Shown here piece after piece: positions 1 through 6,915 of a stretch of DNA of 8,978 nt (within the stretch, counting starts at the first letter, position 1; every line of letters starts with the position of its first letter). The position numbers and the translations under genes were made by a program. The stretch is from Clostridium grantii DSM 8605 (lineage in GTDB: Bacteria > Bacillota > Clostridia > Clostridiales > Clostridiaceae), in NCBI RefSeq assembly GCF_900129965.1, contig NZ_FQXM01000051.1:1-8978 (forward strand), written 5' to 3'. The notes beneath the pieces are model-generated. The model did not search any database. It worked only from the letters and a program-made list of their open reading frames with translations, and had not been told where the DNA came from.

Positions 1-120
1 TAATCTGGTGATTATAGCTTGAAGGCAACACCCGTTCCCATTCCGAACACGATGGTTAAGCTTCAACACGCTGATGGTACTGCATGGGTGACTGTGTGGG
101 AGAGTAAGTCGTTGCCAGGT
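1..120 (+). rRNA. rrf: 5S ribosomal RNA
   Basis: This is the 5S rRNA of the large ribosomal subunit and the last rRNA gene of an rRNA operon whose 16S and 23S genes would lie left of the window. The sequence shows the conserved core CCCATTCCGAACACG near 37-51, followed by GTTAAGC, GATGGTACTGC and GGGAGAGTAAGTCGTTGCCAGG. The two ends pair as the terminal helix (CTGG at 5-8 with CCAG at 115-118). The length of about 118-120 nt fits the family. The exact 5' end cannot be fixed because the gene starts at or just before the window edge. Two tRNA genes follow without a terminator in between, so all are probably processed from one precursor. Confidence 0.95.
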
Positions 121-131
121 CTTTTTATTAG

Positions 132-208
132 GGATCTTTAGCTCAGCTGGTTAGAGCAACCGGCTCATAACCGGTAGGTCCGGGGTTCGAGTCCCTGAAG
201 GTCCACCA
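132..208 (+). tRNA. tRNA with CAT anticodon (tRNA-Met elongator, or tRNA-Ile2)
   Basis: This 77-nt tRNA has a full cloverleaf. The acceptor stem GGATCTT (132-138) pairs with AAGGTCC (198-204), with A as discriminator and an encoded CCA end at 206-208. The anticodon stem ACCGG/CCGGT encloses the loop CTCATAA, giving anticodon CAT at 166-168. It lacks the initiator-type 5' end, so it is not tRNA-fMet. A CAT anticodon may decode AUG, or AUA if TilS converts C34 to lysidine. The acceptor stem and the CTCATAA loop resemble Gram-positive tRNA-Ile2 sequences as I remember them, but clostridial genes of this kind next to 5S rRNA are commonly labelled Met. The sequence alone does not settle which is right. 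Confidence 0.93.
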
Positions 209-213
209 TTTGT

Positions 214-289
214 GGGGGTATAGCTCAGTTGGGAGAGCACCTGCCTTGCACGCAGGGGGTCAAGAGTTCGAGTCTCTTTATCTCCACCA
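214..289 (+). tRNA. tRNA-Ala (TGC anticodon)
   Basis: This is a 76-nt tRNA. The acceptor stem GGGGGTA (214-220) pairs with TATCTCC (279-285) using two G-U pairs, with discriminator A and encoded CCA at 287-289. The anticodon stem CCTGC/GCAGG encloses CTTGCAC, giving anticodon TGC at 247-249, which reads GCN alanine codons. It lies 5 nt after the preceding tRNA and is the last gene of the rRNA operon before the terminator. Having tRNA-Ala and a CAT tRNA distal to 5S is a familiar arrangement in clostridial rRNA operons. Confidence 0.96.
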
Positions 290-292
290 CGT

Positions 293-323
293 AAAAGAAC
301 AGTCTTATAGACTGTTCTTTTTT
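293..323 (+). terminator. Intrinsic terminator of the rRNA/tRNA operon
   Basis: A perfect 12-bp stem AAAAGAACAGTC (293-304) / GACTGTTCTTTT (310-321) with loop TTATA ends in a T-run reaching 323. It begins four bases after the CCA end of tRNA-Ala. It closes the rRNA operon and isolates it from the HD-domain gene. The A-run on the 5' arm could let it work weakly in the other direction too, but no convergent gene is visible. Confidence 0.9.
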
Positions 324-364
324 CATATAAAAATATATAATAACTTAAAAAAGGTGATTAATTT

Positions 365-862
365 ATGTATAGAATAAAACAATTTATATGGGCATTGAAA
401 TCAGAAATAAATTATGAAGATGAAATATTTATCAACAAATATTTAAATAATAAAGAATTAGAATTATTTTTTAAGTTATCTATTATGGACCAAAAACACT
501 CTTTAAATACAGCAAAGGATATTAAAAAGGTTTGTGAAGGTAGAAACAATAATTTAGATAAAAATAAGATGATAAAAATTGCATTACTTCATGATATAGG
601 TAAAATACAATATAAAATGAACATAATAGAAAAATCTTTAATTGTAATATTGAATAAATTAACAAAAGGAAAAATAAAAAAATATACGAAAGTAAAATGT
701 ATAAATATATATTATAACCATCCTATTATAGGCTATGATTTATTAAAACAATACAATTATGAAGAATCATTTATTAATACTATAAAAAATCATCACAATA
801 ATGATATAATAAAAGATATGTTAGAATTAGAAATTTTAAGGGAATGTGATAATAAAAATTAA
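365..862 (+). CDS. Small HD-domain phosphohydrolase, function unknown
   Basis: This 165-residue soluble protein carries the metal-binding signature of the HD superfamily: H45, the H76-D77 pair in ALLHDIGK, H119 in HPIIG, H143-H144 and D162 near the end. Such proteins hydrolyse phosphate esters or cyclic nucleotides with a bound metal pair. The HPxxG and HH elements recall HD-GYP proteins, but no GYP motif is present, so a cyclic-di-GMP substrate is not supported. The N-terminal 40 residues are charged and have no recognised domain; no signal peptide or clear membrane segment is seen. The ATG start is supported by AAGGTGA at 351-357, 7 nt upstream. It is the first gene after the rRNA terminator, and niaR follows 21 nt after its stop. 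A TATAAT at 336-341 could be its -10 box, but I find no matching -35. The fold is well supported; the substrate is unknown. Confidence 0.85.
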   Translation: MYRIKQFIWALKSEINYEDEIFINKYLNNKELELFFKLSIMDQKHSLNTAKDIKKVCEGRNNNLDKNKMIKIALLHDIGKIQYKMNIIEKSLIVILNKLTKGKIKKYTKVKCINIYYNHPIIGYDLLKQYNYEESFINTIKNHHNNDIIKDMLELEILRECDNKN

Positions 863-883
863 TATATTAATTTTGGAGGAAAA

Positions 884-1396
884 ATGAATTCAAGAGAAAG
901 AAGATTTGAAATTGAAAAAATATTAGTTGAATCAAAAAATCCTATAAAAGGACATGAATTGGCTTCAAATTTCGAAGTTACAAGGCAAGTAATAGTAAAA
1001 GATATAGCTATTTTAAGAGCAGAAGGAAAAAGTATTATTGCAACGCCAGAAGGATACATGATAAGCACAGATAAAAATAATACAATAGAAAAAATAATTG
1101 CCATATCACATGGAAGTAATGATATAGAGAATGAATTAAAAATAATTGTTAAATTTGGTGGTATAATTAAAGATGTAATAGTTGAACATTCAGTTTATGG
1201 AGAGATAAAAGCAAATTTGATGATTAAAAGTTATTTTGACATTGAAAATTTTGTGAATAAATTACAAAATGAAAAAGCAAAACCATTATTAACTTTAACA
1301 AAAGGGATTCACTTACATACTATAGCAGCAGAAAAAGAAGAAAGTTTAGTGAAGATAGTTGATGAGTTGGATAAAGCCGGTTTTCTAATAAAATAA
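884..1396 (+). CDS. niaR: NiaR-type niacin-responsive transcription repressor (HTH_11 + 3H domain)
   Basis: This 170-residue DNA-binding protein has an N-terminal winged helix-turn-helix (about residues 5-60, with the recognition region around VTRQVIVKDIAILR) and a C-terminal 3H domain (about 68-168). The 3H domain is named for conserved histidines, here H76, H102 and H143/H145. H76, E84, H143 and H145 keep the spacing of the metal-binding residues described in the Thermotoga NiaR structure (H79, E87, H144, H146). In Bacillus and clostridia NiaR binds nicotinic acid and represses NAD synthesis or niacin uptake genes. The start follows TTTGGAGGA, and the DUF362 gene begins 21 nt after the stop. 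No nadABC or niacin transporter gene lies in this window, so its targets are probably elsewhere. The family is secure; niacin as ligand follows from the family. Confidence 0.9.
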   Translation: MNSRERRFEIEKILVESKNPIKGHELASNFEVTRQVIVKDIAILRAEGKSIIATPEGYMISTDKNNTIEKIIAISHGSNDIENELKIIVKFGGIIKDVIVEHSVYGEIKANLMIKSYFDIENFVNKLQNEKAKPLLTLTKGIHLHTIAAEKEESLVKIVDELDKAGFLIK

Positions 1397-1417
1397 TCTG
1401 CTATAAGGAGAATCTAA

Positions 1418-2590
1418 ATGATAGCTAAAGAAAGAGTAGCCCTACTTAAGTGCGAGGAATATGATGTTGAAAAAATTGAGGCTAAGATAAGAGAAGGCTT
1501 TGATTTGCTTGGAGGCGATAAATATCTAAAAAAGCTAATACCAAGGAATAGTAAAGTTTTGCTTAAACCAAATTTATTAGATGTTGAATCAAAAGACTCT
1601 ATTGTGGTTACAAACTATGTTTTTTTTGAAGCTGTAATAAGAGTTATAAAGGATTATTCAAGTAATATTTTTTTTGGAGATTCCCCTGGATTTGGCGATT
1701 CATGTAAAGCAGCTGAGAAATGTGGGTTAATGGAAGTGGCTAGAAAATATGATGTAAAATTTGATCCTTTTAAGGAAAGTGTAAATGTTTATTTGAATGA
1801 GTCATTATTATGTAAATCATGGAATGTGGCTAAAATCGCTTATGAAGCAGATGTTTTAATAACATTGCCAAAAATGAAGACTCATGGAATGGCTTACTTT
1901 ACAGGTGCAGTTAAAAATCAATTTGGATGTGTGCCAGGAACGCAGAAAGCAACATGGCATACAAGAATGCCTGATGCAAATAATTTTTGTAAGATGCTTT
2001 TAGATCTTAATTCTGTGGTTAAAACTAATTTTGCCATAATGGATGGAATAGTAGCAATGGAAGGTAATGGGCCTAAAAGTGGTACTCCTAATAATATGAA
2101 TACTATTATAATGGGCGAAAGTATAACAGCTGTAGATTCAACAGCTGTTAGGATTATAGGATATGATAATCCGTTAGATACACCAGTATTAAAAGAAGCC
2201 TTTGATAGCAATTGGGGATTTGTATTACCAGAACATATAGAGGTAGTGGGTGAAACTATAAGTAACATGAGATCAAATAATTTTAAGCTTTGTAGAGAGG
2301 CAGGAAATTTTTATTTTATAAATCCAGTTGTTACAAGATTTTTGAGAGGGATGATAGCTCCAAATCCTCATCTTATTGAAGGTAAATGTATTAGTTGTGG
2401 AAGATGTAGGGAGGTATGTCCAGAGAATCGAAAAGTAATAAGTATGGTAAAGGTTAAGAACAAAGAAATACCACAATGGGATATGAATAGATGTATTAGA
2501 TGTTTTTGTTGCCAAGAATTATGTCCTGCGGGAGCTATAGATATAAAATACACTACGTTAAGTAGAATACTAGGAATGGATAAAAGGTGA
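1418..2590 (+). CDS. DUF362 domain protein with two C-terminal 4Fe-4S clusters
   Basis: This 390-residue, apparently cytoplasmic iron-sulfur protein has a DUF362 domain spanning about residues 5-285. Typical features are KVLLKPNLL near 46-54, FGDSPGFGDS, and LPKMKTHGMAYFTGAVKN. Two ferredoxin-type 4Fe-4S motifs follow: C324-x2-C327-x2-C330-x3-C334-P and C359-x2-C362-x2-C365-x3-C369-P. The first has three extra residues (ENR) after CP before the next strand, and the second carries an additional cysteine, C364. DUF362 proteins are common in anaerobes and are thought to be redox proteins, but no reaction is established. The ATG start is set by AAGGAG at 1405-1410 with a 7-nt spacer. The stop codon lies within the ribosome binding site of the next gene, so the two are probably translationally coupled. 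Family assignment is firm; function is unknown. Confidence 0.9.
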   Translation: MIAKERVALLKCEEYDVEKIEAKIREGFDLLGGDKYLKKLIPRNSKVLLKPNLLDVESKDSIVVTNYVFFEAVIRVIKDYSSNIFFGDSPGFGDSCKAAEKCGLMEVARKYDVKFDPFKESVNVYLNESLLCKSWNVAKIAYEADVLITLPKMKTHGMAYFTGAVKNQFGCVPGTQKATWHTRMPDANNFCKMLLDLNSVVKTNFAIMDGIVAMEGNGPKSGTPNNMNTIIMGESITAVDSTAVRIIGYDNPLDTPVLKEAFDSNWGFVLPEHIEVVGETISNMRSNNFKLCREAGNFYFINPVVTRFLRGMIAPNPHLIEGKCISCGRCREVCPENRKVISMVKVKNKEIPQWDMNRCIRCFCCQELCPAGAIDIKYTTLSRILGMDKR

Positions 2591-2595
2591 TTTAA

Positions 2596-5325
2596 TTGAA
2601 AAATAAAAAAAGACCTGTATTAGGGATTGTAATTATGTTAATAGTAGTTGCTTTTATATTTATTAAAAGCATAATTGATTTTGTAATAAATATTAAATGG
2701 TTTAAGGAGGTAGGATATTTATCAGTCTACTTTACTCAATTGACAGCAACTTTAAAATTAATTATACCTATATTTATAATATGTAGTATATCTATTTGGT
2801 TGTATTATAAAGGAATTAGAAAAAGCATTGTTAAATATAAAAAAGTTATTAAGATAGATTTAAGTAGAGATAAAATTGAAAAAAGAATTGTTATAATAGC
2901 AGATTTATTAATTTCATTATTTATATCATTGAGTTTTTCTTTGAAATATTGGTATAGTATTCTACAATTTACTAACTCCAAAAATTTTAATGTAAAAGAC
3001 CCTATTTTCAGTATGGATATTTCTTTTTTCATATTCAAGTTACCGTTGATAGAATCATTGTATAGCACATTTATGTCACTTTTATTCTTTTTAGTAATTG
3101 TAACATTTGCTATATATATATTTATAAATGCAAAAGAAAACAAATCTATATTTAGAAGAGATGAAAATACTGACTTAAAATGGATAAAGACTGATATAGT
3201 AAGGTTTGCAGGAAAACAATTTGCAGTTGTAGCAGCATTATTTTTATTGCTAATAAGTTTAGGTTTTATGATAAGAGCCTGGAATCTTGTATATTCATCC
3301 CGCGGAGTTGTTTTCGGTGCAAGCTATACAGATACCAAAATAAGCTTACGATTTTATTATGGGATTTCAATTGCTTCAATAATAGGCTCATTTATAGTAT
3401 TCATTAGCATAATCAAGACCAAAGTTAAACCTATAATAATAACTTTAGCAGCAATATTTGTATTAACAATTGTAGAAGGAATAGTTTCAAGTGTGGTTCA
3501 AGGAGTTATTGTAAAACCGAATGAAAATACTTTGGAGAGTCAATATATAGATTATAATATAAAAGCAACTAAACAAGCTTTTAATATTGATGATATTGAA
3601 GTTAAAAATTATTCATTAGAAAACAACCTTAATGCGGAGACTATTAATAGTAATCTAGCGACAATTGAGAATATTAGAATTAATGCAGTTGATCAATCTC
3701 TAGAATTTTATAATAGTGTTCAAAGTATAAAAAATTATTATAGTTTTAATGATGTGGATATAGATAGATACAACATTAATGGAACATATAATCAAGTATT
3801 TATATCTCCTAGAGAAATAGATCTTTCTAAATTACAAGATAAATCTGATACGTGGCAGAATAAATATCTTACATATACTCACGGTTATGGAGTTGTTATG
3901 AGCAAAGTAAATTCTGTTACTTCAGATGGAAAACCAGATTTTGTGATGAAGGATATGCCTCTTCAAAACATTACAGATATAAGTCTAGATAATCCTAGAA
4001 TATATTTTGGAGAAACAGTTAGTGAGTACGCCATTGTTAATAATAAATTAGGAGAATTAGATTATCCAAATAGAGAAGGAACAGAAGAAAAATATTTTTA
4101 TGATGGCAAGGCCGGTATAAATATGACATTCATTAATAGATTAATGTTTGCAATTAAAAATGGCGATATGAATTTCTTGCTATCAAGCGCTATAAAAAGT
4201 GATAGTAAGGTACTTATTAATAGGAATATTATAGATAGAGTTAACAAGATTGCACCTTTTTTATCATATGATAGTGATCCATACTTAGTTGTTAATAATA
4301 ATAAACTATATTGGATAATTGATGCTTATACTATATCAAACAGATACCCTTTTTCAGAACCAATAGAGGGTATAAATTATATGAGAAATTCAATAAAAGT
4401 AATAATAGATGCAGTAGATGGAACTACAGATTTTTATATAATTGATGAAAAAGACCCTATTGCTTTATGCTATAAATCTATATTTTCAGATTTATTTAAA
4501 GATATTGATGATTTGCCAGAAGGATTTAAAGAACATTTAAAATATCCTGAGGATTTATTTAGTCAACAGTGTAAAGTTATGGAAAGATATCATGTTAGCG
4601 ATACTGCTATTTTTTATAGAGGAGAAGATATTTGGGATATAGCAAAGAATAAAACTGCTGTTGAAGGTGAAGATACTATAAATAATGCAGCTTATGTCAC
4701 AATGAAACTTCCAGGTGAAGAAAAGGAAGAGATGGTTGTTATTAACTACTTTAATCAGCATACAAAAGAAAATATGATATCATTAATGGGAGCAAGGATG
4801 GATGGAGATAATTATGGTAAACTAGTATTGTATGTATTCCCTACAGCAAATCAAGAAGTAATAAGTCCGAGTCTATTTAAGTCATCAATAAATCAGCAAC
4901 CAGAAATATCAAAAGAATTGTCTTTATGGAATAAAGAAGGTTCAGAGGTGCAGTATGGGGATACTATGATAATACCTATAGAAAATTCATTATTATATGT
5001 TCAACCATTATATTTAAGATCTCAAGAAGAAAAAAGCATACCTCAAATGAAAAAAATTATTTTATATTATGATGGAAAAATTATAATGGAAGATAATATT
5101 CAAGCAGCTTTAAGTAAATTATTTGACTATAATAAAATAATTGAAGAAGTGGAAAATCAACCATCAATTGAAGATAGTGAAATTTCAGAAGAAGTAATTA
5201 AGACAGTTAATGAAGCAAATGATTTATATGATAAAGCCATAGAAGCTCAAAAAAATGGTGATTGGGCTAAATATGGAGAATATATAGAACAATTAGGAGT
5301 GCTTTTAAAAGAGTTATCAGAGTAA
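2596..5325 (+). CDS. UPF0182 family large membrane protein
   Basis: This 909-residue protein matches the UPF0182 (COG1615) family, whose role is unknown and whose members are usually 900-1000 residues. I count seven hydrophobic segments at about residues 8-30, 50-72, 98-118, 156-178, 207-227, 254-274 and 279-302, followed by a large soluble part of about 600 residues. The Lys/Arg-rich N-terminus (KNKKR) suggests it starts inside, placing the soluble part outside the cell. Family marks include SSRGVVFGASYTD (about 234-246), VIVKPNENTLESQYI after the last helix, YTHGYGVVMS, RIYFGE and EGINYMRNSIKV. The last 60 residues are acidic and helical. The start codon is TTG, chosen because AAAGGTGA (2583-2590), which contains the stop of the DUF362 gene, sits 5 nt upstream. 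The FAD protein gene follows 13 nt after the stop. Confidence 0.92.
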   Translation: MKNKKRPVLGIVIMLIVVAFIFIKSIIDFVINIKWFKEVGYLSVYFTQLTATLKLIIPIFIICSISIWLYYKGIRKSIVKYKKVIKIDLSRDKIEKRIVIIADLLISLFISLSFSLKYWYSILQFTNSKNFNVKDPIFSMDISFFIFKLPLIESLYSTFMSLLFFLVIVTFAIYIFINAKENKSIFRRDENTDLKWIKTDIVRFAGKQFAVVAALFLLLISLGFMIRAWNLVYSSRGVVFGASYTDTKISLRFYYGISIASIIGSFIVFISIIKTKVKPIIITLAAIFVLTIVEGIVSSVVQGVIVKPNENTLESQYIDYNIKATKQAFNIDDIEVKNYSLENNLNAETINSNLATIENIRINAVDQSLEFYNSVQSIKNYYSFNDVDIDRYNINGTYNQVFISPREIDLSKLQDKSDTWQNKYLTYTHGYGVVMSKVNSVTSDGKPDFVMKDMPLQNITDISLDNPRIYFGETVSEYAIVNNKLGELDYPNREGTEEKYFYDGKAGINMTFINRLMFAIKNGDMNFLLSSAIKSDSKVLINRNIIDRVNKIAPFLSYDSDPYLVVNNNKLYWIIDAYTISNRYPFSEPIEGINYMRNSIKVIIDAVDGTTDFYIIDEKDPIALCYKSIFSDLFKDIDDLPEGFKEHLKYPEDLFSQQCKVMERYHVSDTAIFYRGEDIWDIAKNKTAVEGEDTINNAAYVTMKLPGEEKEEMVVINYFNQHTKENMISLMGARMDGDNYGKLVLYVFPTANQEVISPSLFKSSINQQPEISKELSLWNKEGSEVQYGDTMIIPIENSLLYVQPLYLRSQEEKSIPQMKKIILYYDGKIIMEDNIQAALSKLFDYNKIIEEVENQPSIEDSEISEEVIKTVNEANDLYDKAIEAQKNGDWAKYGEYIEQLGVLLKELSE

Positions 5326-5338
5326 AATAGGAGGAATT

Positions 5339-6607
5339 ATGGATTACGATATACTGATTTTAGGTGGAGGAGTTATTGGTTGCGCTACAGCTTATGAATT
5401 GTCTAAATATAATCTAAATATTGCATTAATTGAAAAGGAACATGATATAGCTAATGATATAGCTTTTGTTGATTCAGCTTTAGTTTATAAGGATATATTT
5501 GATAAAAATGATGAAATGCTGGATTTACAAAGTATGGGTAATGATTTAATCAAAGACATTGTAGATAAATTCAATATTGTATATAAAGAAAATATTCTTG
5601 ATATATTAAATGTAGATAATTCTGCAATTGATAGTTTGAATAATAAAGTATTAGTTTTGTCTCCTTATGACTTAGCTTTAGCTTATGGAGAAATAGCTTA
5701 TGATAATAGAGTTAGTTTTAGGCTTGAGGAGGAACCTATTAATATTGACAAAATAAATGATGGATTTAGAGTCACTACTAATAAAGGTAAATTCACATGT
5801 AGAAAGATAATAAATACTACATCTGCTTATTATAACTATGAAAAAGAAACTATGAAGCAAAAGGTGAGTAAGGGATTCATAAAATACCTTATAATGGAGA
5901 AAGAATATAAGGCCTATCTTGATAAAGTAGTTATAAGGTTTTTAGATGAAGATATTTTGTATTTAATTCCTTCTACGGAAGGGGAATTGATAATAGGTAT
6001 AAAAACAAATGAAAATATTTCATATGATAAACTATTAGATAAATTAAATAGTTGGGGAATAAATTTTAAGAAAACAGATGTGAAAAATATGTTAGAATAT
6101 AATTATTATGATGAGGTAATGAAAATATATAATAACATAGATGAAAACTACATTAAAATTGTGGGTAAAAATTCTACGGAGGCGACTAAAGCACCAGCAA
6201 TCGCAAAAAAAATATCTTCTTTGATAGTAGAAGATTTATCTTGTACGAAGACTGCATATTTTAATGATAGAAGAAGAGAAAACTTTATATTTAGATTTTT
6301 ATCTAATGAAAAAAGAAATGAATTAATAGCTATGGATAAGAATTTTGGAAAAATTATTTGTCCATGCAATTTAGTTACAGAAGCTGAGATTGTAGATTCC
6401 ATAAGGCGCCCATTAGGAGCAAGAACAGTAGAGGCTATAATGAGACGTACTGGAGCAGGTAATGGAGAATGTAAAGGATCTAATTGCTATACAAAGATAG
6501 CTAATATTTTAGCAAGAGAAACAGATAAAAAGATGACAACTATAGTAAAGAACAAAAAGGGTTCAAATATTATACTTAATAGGATTAAGGAATTTGATAG
6601 TATTTAG
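5339..6607 (+). CDS. Diverged GlpA/LhgO-like FAD oxidoreductase with BFD-type [2Fe-2S] domain
   Basis: This 422-residue protein is built like anaerobic glycerol-3-phosphate dehydrogenase subunit A and its COG0579 relatives. A Rossmann FAD-binding start is intact (ILGGGVIGCATAYEL, residues 7-21, with ribose-binding E32 in LIEKE). A DAO-type domain runs to about 310. The C-terminal BFD-like domain holds C341-x-C343 and C378-x4-C383, the four ligands of a [2Fe-2S] cluster. Two regions differ from the family. The usual GTSKANSG after the first beta-alpha-beta unit reads DIAFVDSA (40-47), and the usual SPGLT-x-x-PAIA near the FAD pyrophosphate reads STEATKAPAIA. It is also shorter than the roughly 480 residues I expect for relatives. 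The start follows AGGAGG at 5329-5334. A DUF1667 gene follows, as in related operons. The substrate is unknown and flavin binding is uncertain. Confidence 0.82.
   Translation: MDYDILILGGGVIGCATAYELSKYNLNIALIEKEHDIANDIAFVDSALVYKDIFDKNDEMLDLQSMGNDLIKDIVDKFNIVYKENILDILNVDNSAIDSLNNKVLVLSPYDLALAYGEIAYDNRVSFRLEEEPINIDKINDGFRVTTNKGKFTCRKIINTTSAYYNYEKETMKQKVSKGFIKYLIMEKEYKAYLDKVVIRFLDEDILYLIPSTEGELIIGIKTNENISYDKLLDKLNSWGINFKKTDVKNMLEYNYYDEVMKIYNNIDENYIKIVGKNSTEATKAPAIAKKISSLIVEDLSCTKTAYFNDRRRENFIFRFLSNEKRNELIAMDKNFGKIICPCNLVTEAEIVDSIRRPLGARTVEAIMRRTGAGNGECKGSNCYTKIANILARETDKKMTTIVKNKKGSNIILNRIKEFDSI
5442..5464 (+). repeat. Short tandem repeat of ATGATATAGCT inside the FAD gene
   Basis: The 11-mer ATGATATAGCT occurs at 5442-5452 and again at 5454-5464, a 12-nt period that keeps frame and encodes the repeated residues D-I-A-N-D-I-A (36-42). 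It covers the place where relatives carry the FAD-contacting GTSKANSG stretch. A gap-free alignment to the remembered family pattern is still possible, so this may be a coincidence of AT-rich codons rather than an insertion. Confidence 0.6.
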
Positions 6608-6619
6608 TGGAGGTATAAT

Positions 6620-6850
6620 ATGGAAAATAATAAAGAGGTATTTACAACAATTATAAGGCTTAAGGATAGAAAAGGAAGAATGTTACCAGTAAAAACAAGT
6701 AAACCTATTGATGTAGATTTATTTATAGAGTGTTCTAAAGCATTAGGAAGAATACATGGAAATATACCTGTTAATGTAGGTGAAGTTATTTGTAGTAATA
6801 TATTAAACACTGGAGCTGATATACTTAGTTGTAAAACAATAATTGATTAA
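6620..6850 (+). CDS. Short DUF1667 protein lacking the N-terminal CxxC half
   Basis: This 76-residue protein matches the C-terminal part of DUF1667 (COG3862): VFTTIIRLKDRKGRMLPVKT, SKPIDVDLFIE, IPVNVGEVICSNILNTGADIL. Full-length members are about 115-125 residues and open with conserved CxxC pairs; that half is missing. Only three cysteines remain (in ECSK, ICSN and SCKT), none in a CxxC pair. The start is well placed: GGAGG at 6609-6613 lies 6 nt before ATG, and only 12 nt separate it from the upstream stop, so no longer form fits in this frame. In related clostridial operons DUF1667 follows a GlpA-like protein and a pyridine nucleotide-disulfide oxidoreductase; the latter is absent here. 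It is presumably a small partner of the FAD/[2Fe-2S] protein, but its action is unknown. It is the last gene of the proposed operon; no strong terminator follows. Confidence 0.8.
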   Translation: MENNKEVFTTIIRLKDRKGRMLPVKTSKPIDVDLFIECSKALGRIHGNIPVNVGEVICSNILNTGADILSCKTIID

Positions 6851-6915
6851 GTAGTTAAATTTTTGGTTCAAAGTAAGTAAATATTTATTGTTTTACTGTA
6901 AATATCAATATATTA

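Noticed and set aside
859..1104. Minus-strand open frame opposite niaR
   Set aside because: It is a hydrophobic shadow of the niaR coding strand, without a ribosome binding site or recognisable domain.
1918..2553. Three minus-strand open frames opposite the DUF362 gene
   Set aside because: All overlap a well-supported iron-sulfur protein gene and show no family motif or start signal of their own.
2805..3143. Minus-strand open frame opposite the UPF0182 gene
   Set aside because: It falls in the AT-rich membrane-spanning part of UPF0182, where reverse frames stay open by composition; no start signal.
6889..6905. Possible hairpin ATATTTA/TAAATAT region after the DUF1667 gene as an operon terminator
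   Set aside because: The stem is only about 7 bp, all A-T, with an 11-nt loop and no T-run, so I cannot support it as a terminator.
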